From the NCBI RefSeq assembly GCF_003315205.1, contig NZ_QNRR01000003.1:310001-374000 (forward strand): a DNA stretch of 64,000 nucleotides, given 5' to 3'. The position numbers and the translations under genes were made by a program. Below, one piece after another: positions 56,920 to 64,000 of the stretch. Source of the DNA: Roseimicrobium gellanilyticum (GTDB lineage: Bacteria; Verrucomicrobiota; Verrucomicrobiia; Verrucomicrobiales; Verrucomicrobiaceae). The notes under the pieces are model-generated. The model was not told where the DNA came from and did no database searches. It saw nothing but the letters and a program-made list of their open reading frames with translations. Each line of letters opens with the position of its first letter. Position 1 is the first letter of the stretch.

Positions 56920-57714
56920 ATGAACACTCCTTCCTTCTCCCTCGCGAATCGTGTCGCCTTTGTTTCCGGAACTTCGCGTGGCTTGGGAGAGCGATTCGCC
57001 CTCACGCTGGCGCAGGCTGGTGCGGATCTGGTTTTGACGAGCCGCACGCTGAAGTCGCTGGATGACATCAAGAAGCGCATCGAGGACATGGGCCGCAAGG
57101 TACTGCCGCTGGAGCTGGATGTGCGTTCGCTGGACAGCATCGTAAACGCGGTGCAGGAGGCGAAGGCCTGCTTCAGCAAGCTGGACATCCTGGTGTGCAA
57201 TGCCGGCTGCAATGTGCGCAAGCCCGCTGTGGACGTGACCTGGGATGACTGGAATCTGATTCTCGACACCAACCTGCGCGGGTCCTTCTTCCTCGCCCAA
57301 CAAGCCGCGAAGGAACTCATGATCCCCGCCCAATACGGCCGCGTGATCCTCATCGGCTCAGTGACCTGTGTGGCAGGCTATGCTGGACTCGCTCCTTACG
57401 GCGCGAGCCGTGGTGGTGTGAAACAGATGGCCATGGCCCTCGCTGACGATTGGGGCGTCCACGGCATCACTGTGAATGTCCTGGCCCCCGGCTGGTTCAA
57501 GACTGCCCAGAATGCGGTGATGTATCAGGATGCCGAGTGGGTGGAGTATCTCAGCGACCGCATCCCGCTGAAGCGCCCCGGCTCCATGGATGACCTCGAA
57601 GGACCGCTCGTTTTCCTGGCCAGTGAAGAAAGCCGCTACGTGACCGCCCAGACCCTGCTGGTGGATGGCGGCATCAGCGGCGGTGCCACCCGTGCCCTGC
57701 CGAAGAAGAAGTAA
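56920..57714 (+). CDS. Short-chain dehydrogenase/reductase (SDR)
   Basis: A 264-residue NAD(P)-dependent oxidoreductase with the complete classical SDR pattern: VAFVSGTSRGLGERFALTLA for cofactor binding, NAG in LDILVCNAGCNVRKP, the Ser of GSVTCVAGYAGLAPYGASRG with Tyr-x-x-x-Lys degenerate as YGASRGG (Lys replaced by Arg), and the C-terminal YVTAQTLLVDGGISGG. The Tyr remains, but the lysine that lowers its pKa appears to be Arg. Gluconate 5-dehydrogenase-like by general look, although substrate is not determined. ATG 56920 is chosen; a longer frame to 56869 is unlikely. Confidence 0.9.
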   Translation: MNTPSFSLANRVAFVSGTSRGLGERFALTLAQAGADLVLTSRTLKSLDDIKKRIEDMGRKVLPLELDVRSLDSIVNAVQEAKACFSKLDILVCNAGCNVRKPAVDVTWDDWNLILDTNLRGSFFLAQQAAKELMIPAQYGRVILIGSVTCVAGYAGLAPYGASRGGVKQMAMALADDWGVHGITVNVLAPGWFKTAQNAVMYQDAEWVEYLSDRIPLKRPGSMDDLEGPLVFLASEESRYVTAQTLLVDGGISGGATRALPKKK

Positions 57715-57742
57715 AGCACAGAGGGACAAGGGATAAGGGACA

Positions 57743-57765
57743 AGGGGCAAGAAGTGCTTGCCCCT
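57743..57765 (+). terminator. Hairpin between SDR and purB
   Basis: GGGGCAAG at 57744-57751 pairs with CTTGCCCC at 57757-57764 (nine pairs with the flanking A-T) around AAGTG. It sits in a short GGGACAAG repeat cluster (57724-57751) after the SDR stop. There is no T-run, so a terminator function is only possible. Confidence 0.35.
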
Positions 57766-57803
57766 GGGTTGGCGTTTGATTTGCGAAAAGCGCCAGATGA
57801 CGC

Positions 57804-59258
57804 ATGATGACTGCCCCAATTCCCACTATGCCTGAAGACGTCATCTCCAATGTCCTTGCCGAACGCTACGCCACCGCCCCCATGAGGGCCATCTGGTCCG
57901 GCGAGGGCAAAGTCCGGCTGGAACGCGAACTCTGGATCGCCGTGATGAAGGCGCAGAAGGATCTGGGCATCAGCATCCCGGATGGCGTCATCGAGAGCTA
58001 CGAGCGCGTGAAGAACCAGGTGAATCTGGAAAGCATCATGCAGCGCGAGCGCGTCACGCGCCATGATGTGAAGGCCCGCATCGAGGAATTCTGCGACCTC
58101 GCCGGGCATGAGCACATCCACAAGGGCATGACCAGCCGTGACCTCACGGAGAATGTGGAGCAGCTTCAGGTCTTCCGCGCTCTACAAGTCATCCGGAACA
58201 AGGCTGTGGCCGCACTCACGAAGTTTGCGGCCCGCGCCAGCGAGACCCGCGACATCCCTTTCACCGCCCGCACGCACAATGTGGCCGCGCAGGTCACCAC
58301 CGTGGGCAAGCGCATCGCCATGTTCGGCGAGGAAATGCTGGGTGGCTTGCAGCAGCTTGAGAACGTCATCGCCACCTACCCCGCGCGCGGCCTGAAGGGC
58401 GCCGTGGGCACCCGGCTCGACCAGATCAGCCTTTTCGGAGGAGACGCCGCGCAGGCCCGTGCCTTGGATGCGAAGATCGTGGCCCACCTTGGACTGCCCG
58501 GCTCGCTGGATGCCGTGGGCCAGGTGTACCCCCGCAGCCTCGACTTCCGCGTCATCAGCGCGCTGTGTGATCTGGCCAGCGGTCCGGGAGATTTCGCCCG
58601 TACCCTCCGCCTCATGGCGGGCCACGAGCTGGCCAGCGAAGGTTTCGCCAAGGGCCAGGTCGGCTCCTCCGCGATGCCGCACAAGATGAACAGCCGCTCC
58701 TGCGAGCGCATCAACGGCTTGCACGTGGTGCTGAAGGGTTACCTCGCCATGGCCGCCGGACTCGCCGGAGACCAGTGGAATGAAGGCGACGTCTCCTGCT
58801 CTGTGGTGCGTCGCGTGATGCTGCCGGATGCTTTCCTGGCGATGGATGGCCTTCTCGAAACGCTGCTCACCGTGCTGAACCAGATGGAGGTCTTCGAGGC
58901 TGTGGTGGCCCAGGAGCTTCAGCGTTACCTCCCCTTCCTGCTCACCACCACGGTTCTCATGGAAGCCGTGAAGACTGGCGCTGGCCGCGAGGAAGCTCAC
59001 GAGGCCATCAAGGAACATGCCGTGGCGGTGGCCAAGGACCTGCGCACTGGCAAAGTGAGCACAAACAACCTCTTCGATCGCCTCGCCGCAGACGAGCGTC
59101 TGGGACTCTCCACGGACCAGTTCGACGCCGTCTTCGAAAAGGGACGCGCGAACTCCGGGGATGCCGCCGCGCAGGTGAATCACTTTGCGGAGAAGGTCGC
59201 TACCCTGGCTGGAAAGCACCCCACTGCCGCCGCCTACGAGCCCGGGTCCATCCTTTGA
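57804..59258 (+). CDS. purB: Adenylosuccinate lyase
   Basis: A 484-residue enzyme of the fumarase/aspartase superfamily. The signature GSSAMPHKMNSRSCERINGL is intact with the catalytic Ser. HEHIHKGMTSRDLTENVEQL and FTARTHNVAAQVTTVGKRIA give the two catalytic His regions. It makes AMP from adenylosuccinate and AICAR from SAICAR in purine synthesis. Of the starts ATG 57804, 57807 and 57828, the first is recorded. The next gene begins 116 bases downstream. Confidence 0.93.
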   Translation: MMTAPIPTMPEDVISNVLAERYATAPMRAIWSGEGKVRLERELWIAVMKAQKDLGISIPDGVIESYERVKNQVNLESIMQRERVTRHDVKARIEEFCDLAGHEHIHKGMTSRDLTENVEQLQVFRALQVIRNKAVAALTKFAARASETRDIPFTARTHNVAAQVTTVGKRIAMFGEEMLGGLQQLENVIATYPARGLKGAVGTRLDQISLFGGDAAQARALDAKIVAHLGLPGSLDAVGQVYPRSLDFRVISALCDLASGPGDFARTLRLMAGHELASEGFAKGQVGSSAMPHKMNSRSCERINGLHVVLKGYLAMAAGLAGDQWNEGDVSCSVVRRVMLPDAFLAMDGLLETLLTVLNQMEVFEAVVAQELQRYLPFLLTTTVLMEAVKTGAGREEAHEAIKEHAVAVAKDLRTGKVSTNNLFDRLAADERLGLSTDQFDAVFEKGRANSGDAAAQVNHFAEKVATLAGKHPTAAAYEPGSIL

Positions 59259-59373
59259 TCCCCGCAGATTGGTATTTTCACCGGGACTGAAACAGGGCAA
59301 CATTGATTCAACGCCCTCTTTATTCCCGGGTCCAATCCACCCCCCTTCCCCCAGAGATCCTGCTGCATCCTAC

Positions 59374-60042
59374 ATGAAAATCGTCGCCATCATTCTCACC
59401 TGCACCCTGCTCGGCTTCATGGGCTGGCTGGTACTGGACGCCCGCTCTGAGGCACGTGGCGCCCGCAATCAGATGGAAATGCTCCGGCGAGAGCACGACG
59501 GCGATGCAGCCACCGCCACTCCCAGGTCCGCTCCGAACATCGCTGAGCAGGGCCTGATTGCTGACAGGGAACAGCAACTCCTGCAGGACATGCAGCGCAG
59601 CCAGGGAAATGCCGGAAACATTCCTCCCCCTGTTGGCCGCCCAGCCACTCCTCCCTCTCCCGGCTATGGGGCCGCAGGTACTCCAGCGGGCTCCATCCCC
59701 GGCACCATCTCGCTGCCTCCCGGGATGAATCCCGCCGACCTCACGCCGCCGCCTCCCGCCACCCCCCGCCAGCGCATGATCGCCTCCGCTCCGGTGCTCG
59801 CCAAGGTGACGGAATACCAGAAGGAGTTTGGTTTCGTTGTCATCAACGCTGGCGCGAAACGGAAGTTGGAAAAGGACATGACCTTCGCCATCCGCCGCGG
59901 CAGCGCCATCATCGGTCGTATCAAGGTGACGGAAGTGAGCGAAGAAGGTTCCGTGGCTGACCTGCCTGTGGACACTGTCCCCTCGGGCGTAACCATCGAA
60001 GTGGGTGACGAAGTCATCCAGGACATGCCTCCCGAGGCCTGA
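59374..60042 (+). CDS. Hypothetical membrane-anchored protein with Pro-rich linker and small C-terminal domain
   Basis: A 222-residue protein I do not recognise by name. One N-terminal membrane segment (KIVAIILTCTLLGFMGWLVL), a charged coil (ARNQMEMLRREHDGD), a Pro/Gly-rich linker (PPPVGRPATPPSPGYGAAG), and a C-terminal domain of 85 residues rich in short beta strands (VLAKVTEYQKEFGFVVINAG; MTFAIRRGSAIIGRIKVTEV). The last resembles small barrel domains seen in envelope proteins of this phylum. ATG 59374 is the only start with a following membrane segment. It is 43 bases upstream of tlyA. Confidence 0.65.
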   Translation: MKIVAIILTCTLLGFMGWLVLDARSEARGARNQMEMLRREHDGDAATATPRSAPNIAEQGLIADREQQLLQDMQRSQGNAGNIPPPVGRPATPPSPGYGAAGTPAGSIPGTISLPPGMNPADLTPPPPATPRQRMIASAPVLAKVTEYQKEFGFVVINAGAKRKLEKDMTFAIRRGSAIIGRIKVTEVSEEGSVADLPVDTVPSGVTIEVGDEVIQDMPPEA

Positions 60043-60085
60043 GCCTCATCTTCAAAGTCACTCACGCGGAAGGATACCACGGCGC

Positions 60086-60820
60086 ATGAAGCAGCGGCTC
60101 GACCACCTGCTCGTGGCACGTGGTCTCTGTGAATCACGGGAAAAAGGCAAGCGCCTCATCCTTGCCGGTGATGTGCTGGTAAACGACGAGCCCATCACCA
60201 AAGCAGGCCATCTGGTGCCTGAAGATGCTGAGATCCGCATCAAGGCCCAGCCCAAGTATGTGAGCCGCGGAGGCTTCAAGATGGAAGGCGCTCTGGAGCA
60301 CTTCGGCATCGACGTCACTGGCAAGACCTGCCTCGATGTAGGAGCCTCCACTGGCGGCTTCACCGATTGCCTGCTGCAGCGCGGCGCAGTGAAGGTCCAT
60401 GCCTTTGATGTGGGCACGAACCAGCTCGTGTGGAAGCTGCGCAACGATCCGCGCGTAGTCTCTCGTGAAAACTACAACGTGCGCCATCTGAACAAGGAGG
60501 ATGTGCCAGATCCCGTGGATCTCATCGTGGCGGATGTCTCCTTCATCTCGCTCACCCTGGTGCTGCCGCCCGCCTTCCAAACGCTGAAGTCCGGTGGGCA
60601 GGCGGTGGTGCTCATCAAACCCCAGTTCGAGTTGAGCAAGGAGGAAATCGGCAAGGGTGGCATCGTGCGCGAGAAGGCGCTGCATGAGAAGGCCTGCAAA
60701 AAGATCGAGGACTTCGCCCGCTCCCAATCTGGATGGGAATGGCGCGGGCTCATGGAGTCCCCCATCCAAGGAACCGACGGCAACCGCGAGTTCCTCGCGT
60801 GGATTGGCTACAACGCCTGA
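60086..60820 (+). CDS. tlyA: TlyA-family rRNA 2'-O-methyltransferase
   Basis: A 244-residue protein. An N-terminal S4 RNA-binding domain (MKQRLDHLLVARGLCESREK, LAGDVLVNDEPITKAGHLV) is followed by a FtsJ-type Rossmann methyltransferase: TCLDVGASTGGFTDCLLQRG for SAM binding and LIVADVSFISLTLVLPPAFQ, VLIKPQFELSKEEIGKGGIV. TlyA methylates cytidines in 16S and 23S rRNA, and some members were misnamed hemolysins. The start ATG 60086 coincides with the S4 domain. Confidence 0.92.
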   Translation: MKQRLDHLLVARGLCESREKGKRLILAGDVLVNDEPITKAGHLVPEDAEIRIKAQPKYVSRGGFKMEGALEHFGIDVTGKTCLDVGASTGGFTDCLLQRGAVKVHAFDVGTNQLVWKLRNDPRVVSRENYNVRHLNKEDVPDPVDLIVADVSFISLTLVLPPAFQTLKSGGQAVVLIKPQFELSKEEIGKGGIVREKALHEKACKKIEDFARSQSGWEWRGLMESPIQGTDGNREFLAWIGYNA

Positions 60821-60930
60821 AAGACTGCGGAGCAAACCGAGTTCCCATGTGACAGGTCCAGCGGCTCTGGCCTGCGGTCGGCGTAGCTCGCCCCGCGTTC
60901 TCCAAGTTACCCCACACCCCACCTCACCCC

Positions 60931-61674
60931 ATGAAGGCCCTCCTCGTTCTCGTCACCTTCGTGGCTTTCATGGCGTCCGTTTCTGCTGAGGAAGGTAAAG
61001 CGCCCATCCGCGTCGCCCTCTACGATGATGCCGGCTCCACTGGCAAGGGCGTGCCGCGTGTGACCGAACTCCTCGGGAAGGACACGTCATTCAAACTCAC
61101 CGTCCTAAAGGGCGCCGACATTGCCTCAGGAGCGCTCAAAGACCACGACGTGGTCATTTTCACCGGGGGCAGCGGCAGCAAGCAGGCTGCGGGTCTCGGC
61201 GAAGCAGGCAAGGTCGAAGTCCGGAAGTTCGTAGAGAATGGAGGAGGCTATGTAGGCATCTGCGCAGGAGCCTATCTCGCGTGCTCGGGCTTCGACTGGA
61301 GCCTCGGCGTCCTCGATGCCATGACCGTTTCCAACAAATGGAAGCGCGGCATCGGCGACGTGAAGATCCAGGTGCATGACATCGCACCGGCGGTGACCGG
61401 CATTACCACTGGAGAACAATCGGTGCGCTATGCAAATGGTCCCATCATCAAGCCCGCGGGCCGTGATGACATTCCCGACTACGAAACGCTCGCCTCCTTC
61501 CGCACTGAACTCGCGGAAAACAACTCGCCAAAGGGCATTATGGTCGACAGTCCCGCGTGGGCACGTGGCATTTTTGGCAAGGGACGTGTGATCGTTTCCA
61601 GCCCGCATCCGGAGCAAACGCCGGGCATGGATGCCTTCGTGGCAAGTGCGGTGAAGTGGGCCGCAGGCAAGTGA
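60931..61674 (+). CDS. Secreted BPL_N-like (class I glutamine amidotransferase-like) protein
   Basis: A 247-residue exported protein with a signal peptide (KALLVLVTFVAFMASVSAEE). The fold matches biotin-protein-ligase N-terminal/class I amidotransferase-like proteins: VALYDDAGSTGKGVPRVTEL, HDVVIFTGGSGSKQAAGLGE and GGGYVGICAGAYLACSGFDW, where C of ICAGAY is at the nucleophile elbow. SPHPEQTPGMD gives a possible partner His. The reaction is not known. A single gene in a row of co-directional ones, with 71 bases to the methyltransferase. Confidence 0.85.
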   Translation: MKALLVLVTFVAFMASVSAEEGKAPIRVALYDDAGSTGKGVPRVTELLGKDTSFKLTVLKGADIASGALKDHDVVIFTGGSGSKQAAGLGEAGKVEVRKFVENGGGYVGICAGAYLACSGFDWSLGVLDAMTVSNKWKRGIGDVKIQVHDIAPAVTGITTGEQSVRYANGPIIKPAGRDDIPDYETLASFRTELAENNSPKGIMVDSPAWARGIFGKGRVIVSSPHPEQTPGMDAFVASAVKWAAGK

Positions 61675-61745
61675 GCGCCTGCAGTTTTGGCTTTGCACAG
61701 TCGAATTCGATGGTTCACACACGGAAGTGTGGTTAGCCTCAGCGC

Positions 61746-62522
61746 ATGTCGATCGACATTCTTGCCTACAATCGTGAAGCCTGGAATCGGCGTGTGGCCC
61801 AAGGCGACGAATGGACGATTCCTGTCTCCCCAGAAGCGATTGCCAAGGCACGTCAGGGCGACTGGAGCATTGTGCTAACGCCACTCAAGCCCGTACCAGC
61901 CGACTGGTTCCCACCTTTCGGAGGGAAGAAGGTGCTCGGTCTCGCCGCTGGTGGCGGGCAGCAGGGTCCTACTCTGTCTGCGGCTGGCGGTGACGTGACC
62001 GTCTTCGACAACTCACCCTCCCAGCTTGCCCAGGATGATCTGGTGGCGAAACGCGAAGGGCTCACCCTCCGCACCGTGCAGGGCGACATGGCGGACCTTT
62101 CGGTCTTCGAGAACGAAACCTTCGACCTCATTGTCCATCCCTGCTCGAACTGCTTTGTGCCAGACATCAAGCCCGTGTGGCGTGAAGCCTATCGCGTGTT
62201 GAAGAAGGGCGGCGTGATGCTTTCCGGCTTCTGCAACCCCATCACCTGGATACTTGATCCGGAGCTGGAAGCCAAAGGCGTGCTCCAGATCAAGTACCGC
62301 ACGCCGTACTCCGACCTGGAACTCACCGAAGAGGAGCGCAAACGCTACACGGATGCGGGTGAGCCGTTGGGATTCGGACACACATTGGAGGACCAAATCG
62401 GCGGCCAGATCGCCGCCGGATTCTCGATCACCGGCTTCTATGAAGATGCCTGGGCGCCAGAGAAACACCCCCTATCCGCGAAGATGTCCTGCTACGCGGC
62501 AACCCGGGCACTGAAGCTCTGA
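61746..62522 (+). CDS. SAM-dependent class I methyltransferase
   Basis: A 258-residue methyltransferase. Motif I is [20 protein letters not shown], motif [22 protein letters not shown], motif [23 protein letters not shown], and a UbiE/type 11-like C-terminal region [19 protein letters not shown]. No substrate clue is present. It begins at ATG 61746. The next gene starts 64 bases downstream. Confidence 0.9.
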   Translation: MSIDILAYNREAWNRRVAQGDEWTIPVSPEAIAKARQGDWSIVLTPLKPVPADWFPPFGGKKVLGLAAGGGQQGPTLSAAGGDVTVFDNSPSQLAQDDLVAKREGLTLRTVQGDMADLSVFENETFDLIVHPCSNCFVPDIKPVWREAYRVLKKGGVMLSGFCNPITWILDPELEAKGVLQIKYRTPYSDLELTEEERKRYTDAGEPLGFGHTLEDQIGGQIAAGFSITGFYEDAWAPEKHPLSAKMSCYAATRALKL

Positions 62523-62586
62523 GCTGTTGGGATTGCCAGCTCATTGGTGCTTGACCGGTGACCTTGGGACCGTTGACTCTTTCCTC

Positions 62587-64000
62587 ATGGCTCACCCCAC
62601 CCCTCACGGTCTTCGCAGCGAACTCTGGCTCAACAATCCGGACAACCCCGGCATGACCGCGCTCTACGTGGAGCGGCTGGTGAACTATGGCATCACGCGC
62701 AAGGAACTGCAGAGTGGCCGCCCGGTGATTGGCATCTCGCAGACCGGCGGCGACATCGCACCATGCAATCGCATCCACCTTGAAACGGTGGAACGTGCCA
62801 AGGCTGGCGTGCGCGACGCGGGCGGCATTCCCTTTGTGTTCCCCGTGCATCCCATTCAGGAGACGGTACGCCGTCCCACGGCGGCTCTGGATCGCAATCT
62901 CTCCTACCTGGGCATGGTGGAGGTGATTCACGGCAATCCTTTTGATGGCGTCATCTTCACCACGGGTTGTGACAAAACCACGCCCGCAGCGCTGATGACG
63001 GCTGCCACGGTGAATCTTCCCAGCATCATCCTCAGTGGCGGCCCCATGCTCGATGGCTGGCACAAGGGCAACCTCGCGGGTAGCGGCACCATTGTGTGGG
63101 AGTCGAGGAAACTCTACGCCGCCGGGAAGATCGACTACGAAGAGTTCATGGATCGCTCCTGTGCCAGTGTGCCCAGCGCAGGCCACTGCAACACGATGGG
63201 TACTGCGCTCTCCATGAACAGCCTCGCCGAGGCGCTCGGGATGAGCCTGCCCGGATGCGCGAGCATTCCTGCGCCCTATCGCGAGCGTGGTCAGATCGCT
63301 TATGAAACCGGCCTCCGGATTGTGCAGATGGTGCGCGAAGATCTCACTCCGCAGAAAGTGCTGACGCGCGAGGCGTTTGAGAATGCCATTGTCGTGAACT
63401 CCGCCATCGGCGGCAGCACGAATTGCCCGCCACACCTTGTCGCAATCGCCCGCCACATGGGTGTGGAGCTCGATACCACCGACTGGCAAAAGGTGGGCTA
63501 TGATGTGCCTCTGCTGGTGAACTGCATGCCTGCGGGCAAGTGGCTCGGAGAAGCCTTCCACCGCGCAGGCGGTGTGCCTGCAGTACTCGGCGAGCTCATC
63601 CGCGCAGGCCGCATCCACGAGGGTGCCATCACGGTGAACGGCAAGAGCATCGGTGAGAACTGTTCGAAGGTGGAAGTCGTGAATACCGATGTCATCCGCC
63701 CCTACGCCACCCCGTTGCGTGAGAAGGCAGGCTTTCTGGTGCTGAGTGGCAATCTCTTCGACTGTGCCCTCATCAAGACCAGCGTCATTGGCGAGGATTT
63801 CCGGCGTCGCTATCTCTCCAAGCCCGGCAGTGAGAATCGCTTCGAAGGCCGCGCGATTGTATTCGAAGGCACGGAGGACTATCACGAGCGCATCAATGAC
63901 CCGGCACTCGATATCGATGAGAACTGCTTTCTCGTCGTGCGTGGCAGCGGCAGCATCGGCTATCCCGGCGCTCCTGAAGTGGTGAACATGACGCCCCCCG
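62587..64000 (+). CDS. IlvD/Edd-family dehydratase, partial (sugar-acid dehydratase type)
   Basis: The frame from ATG 62587 stays open for 471 codons to the window edge, so the C terminus is missing. Iron-sulfur and metal motifs are intact: DIAPCNRIH, FTTGCDKTTPAALMTAATV and SAGHCNTMGTALSMNSLAEA. The AGHCNTMGT form is closer to L-arabinonate/D-xylonate dehydratases than to amino-acid IlvD. VNSAIGGSTNCPPHLVAIAR and RGSGSIGYPGAPEVVNM follow in expected order. It would dehydrate an aldonic acid or a dihydroxy acid; the substrate is not proven. Such an enzyme could feed the fumarylacetoacetase-fold gene at 39164. Confidence 0.92.
   Translation, partial: MAHPTPHGLRSELWLNNPDNPGMTALYVERLVNYGITRKELQSGRPVIGISQTGGDIAPCNRIHLETVERAKAGVRDAGGIPFVFPVHPIQETVRRPTAALDRNLSYLGMVEVIHGNPFDGVIFTTGCDKTTPAALMTAATVNLPSIILSGGPMLDGWHKGNLAGSGTIVWESRKLYAAGKIDYEEFMDRSCASVPSAGHCNTMGTALSMNSLAEALGMSLPGCASIPAPYRERGQIAYETGLRIVQMVREDLTPQKVLTREAFENAIVVNSAIGGSTNCPPHLVAIARHMGVELDTTDWQKVGYDVPLLVNCMPAGKWLGEAFHRAGGVPAVLGELIRAGRIHEGAITVNGKSIGENCSKVEVVNTDVIRPYATPLREKAGFLVLSGNLFDCALIKTSVIGEDFRRRYLSKPGSENRFEGRAIVFEGTEDYHERINDPALDIDENCFLVVRGSGSIGYPGAPEVVNMTPP

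Noticed and set aside
62428-63885. 485-codon minus-strand ORF at the right end
   Set aside because: The opposite strand carries an IlvD/Edd-family dehydratase with intact motifs, which is open to the window edge.

Overview
The window is a GC-rich chromosomal segment that reads as a verrucomicrobial genome, most likely in or near Verrucomicrobiales. Three things point there. A Planctomycetes-Verrucomicrobia type cytochrome/DUF1549/DUF1553 gene is paired with a DUF1501 gene (13554-17541). A 14-bp site matching the published Verrucomicrobia LexA motif TGTTC-N4-GAACA lies in front of recA (54643-54656). Many secreted proteins belong to families enriched in that phylum (ThuA-like, SMP-30-like, DUF5117-type protease). 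It is mostly ordinary chromosome: no prophage, CRISPR array, rRNA or tRNA was seen.

Layout. 1-5300: a small membrane protein, a class III aminotransferase divergent from phosphatidylserine decarboxylase, an alpha/beta hydrolase, an SGNH-like secreted protein and a DUF2917 protein. 5300-13500: a MocR regulator with an alanine/sodium symporter, then a tetR-adaptor-RND efflux operon read leftward from a 36-bp perfect palindrome. 13500-20300: the DUF1501/PSD1 pair and an ECF sigma, anti-sigma and beta-propeller lipoprotein operon. 20300-29800: a hypothetical protein, a flavin amine oxidase, a NagA-like deacetylase, a repeat-rich gap with an antitoxin-like ORF, ThuA, DUF1015 and a pair of CNNM/HlyC-type membrane proteins. 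29800-36400: a short inverted-repeat element, menD-menF, SirB1-like, SMP-30-like and 2-hydroxyacid dehydrogenase genes, and a frameshifted membrane protein. 36500-48400: tex, a fumarylacetoacetase-fold enzyme, a metallophosphoesterase, a large metalloprotease, a hypothetical secreted protein and alaS. 48400-54500: two small membrane proteins, a lone GspF-type protein and an unusual two-gene unit (FnIII-like anchor protein plus a 920-residue protein ending in two degenerate thioredoxin folds). 54600-64000: recA, a ChbG-like deacetylase, an SDR, purB, a hypothetical, tlyA, a BPL_N-like protein, a methyltransferase and a partial IlvD/Edd-family dehydratase running off the right edge.

Working units. 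MenF and MenD form two consecutive menaquinone steps. The tetR-adaptor-pump operon is self-contained and probably autoregulated. The sigma/anti-sigma/lipoprotein operon is a cell-envelope signalling unit. An SMP-30-like lactonase, an IlvD-family dehydratase and a fumarylacetoacetase-fold enzyme could be parts of a sugar-acid route, although they are not adjacent.

The most notable non-coding signal is a family of paired 20-bp palindromes (hairpin AAGGCTTC-TGGA-GAAGCCTT and its mirror) placed just after stop codons at four loci between 25.8 and 45.7 kb, resembling REPIN elements. The most novel coding signal is the 50565-54491 pair.
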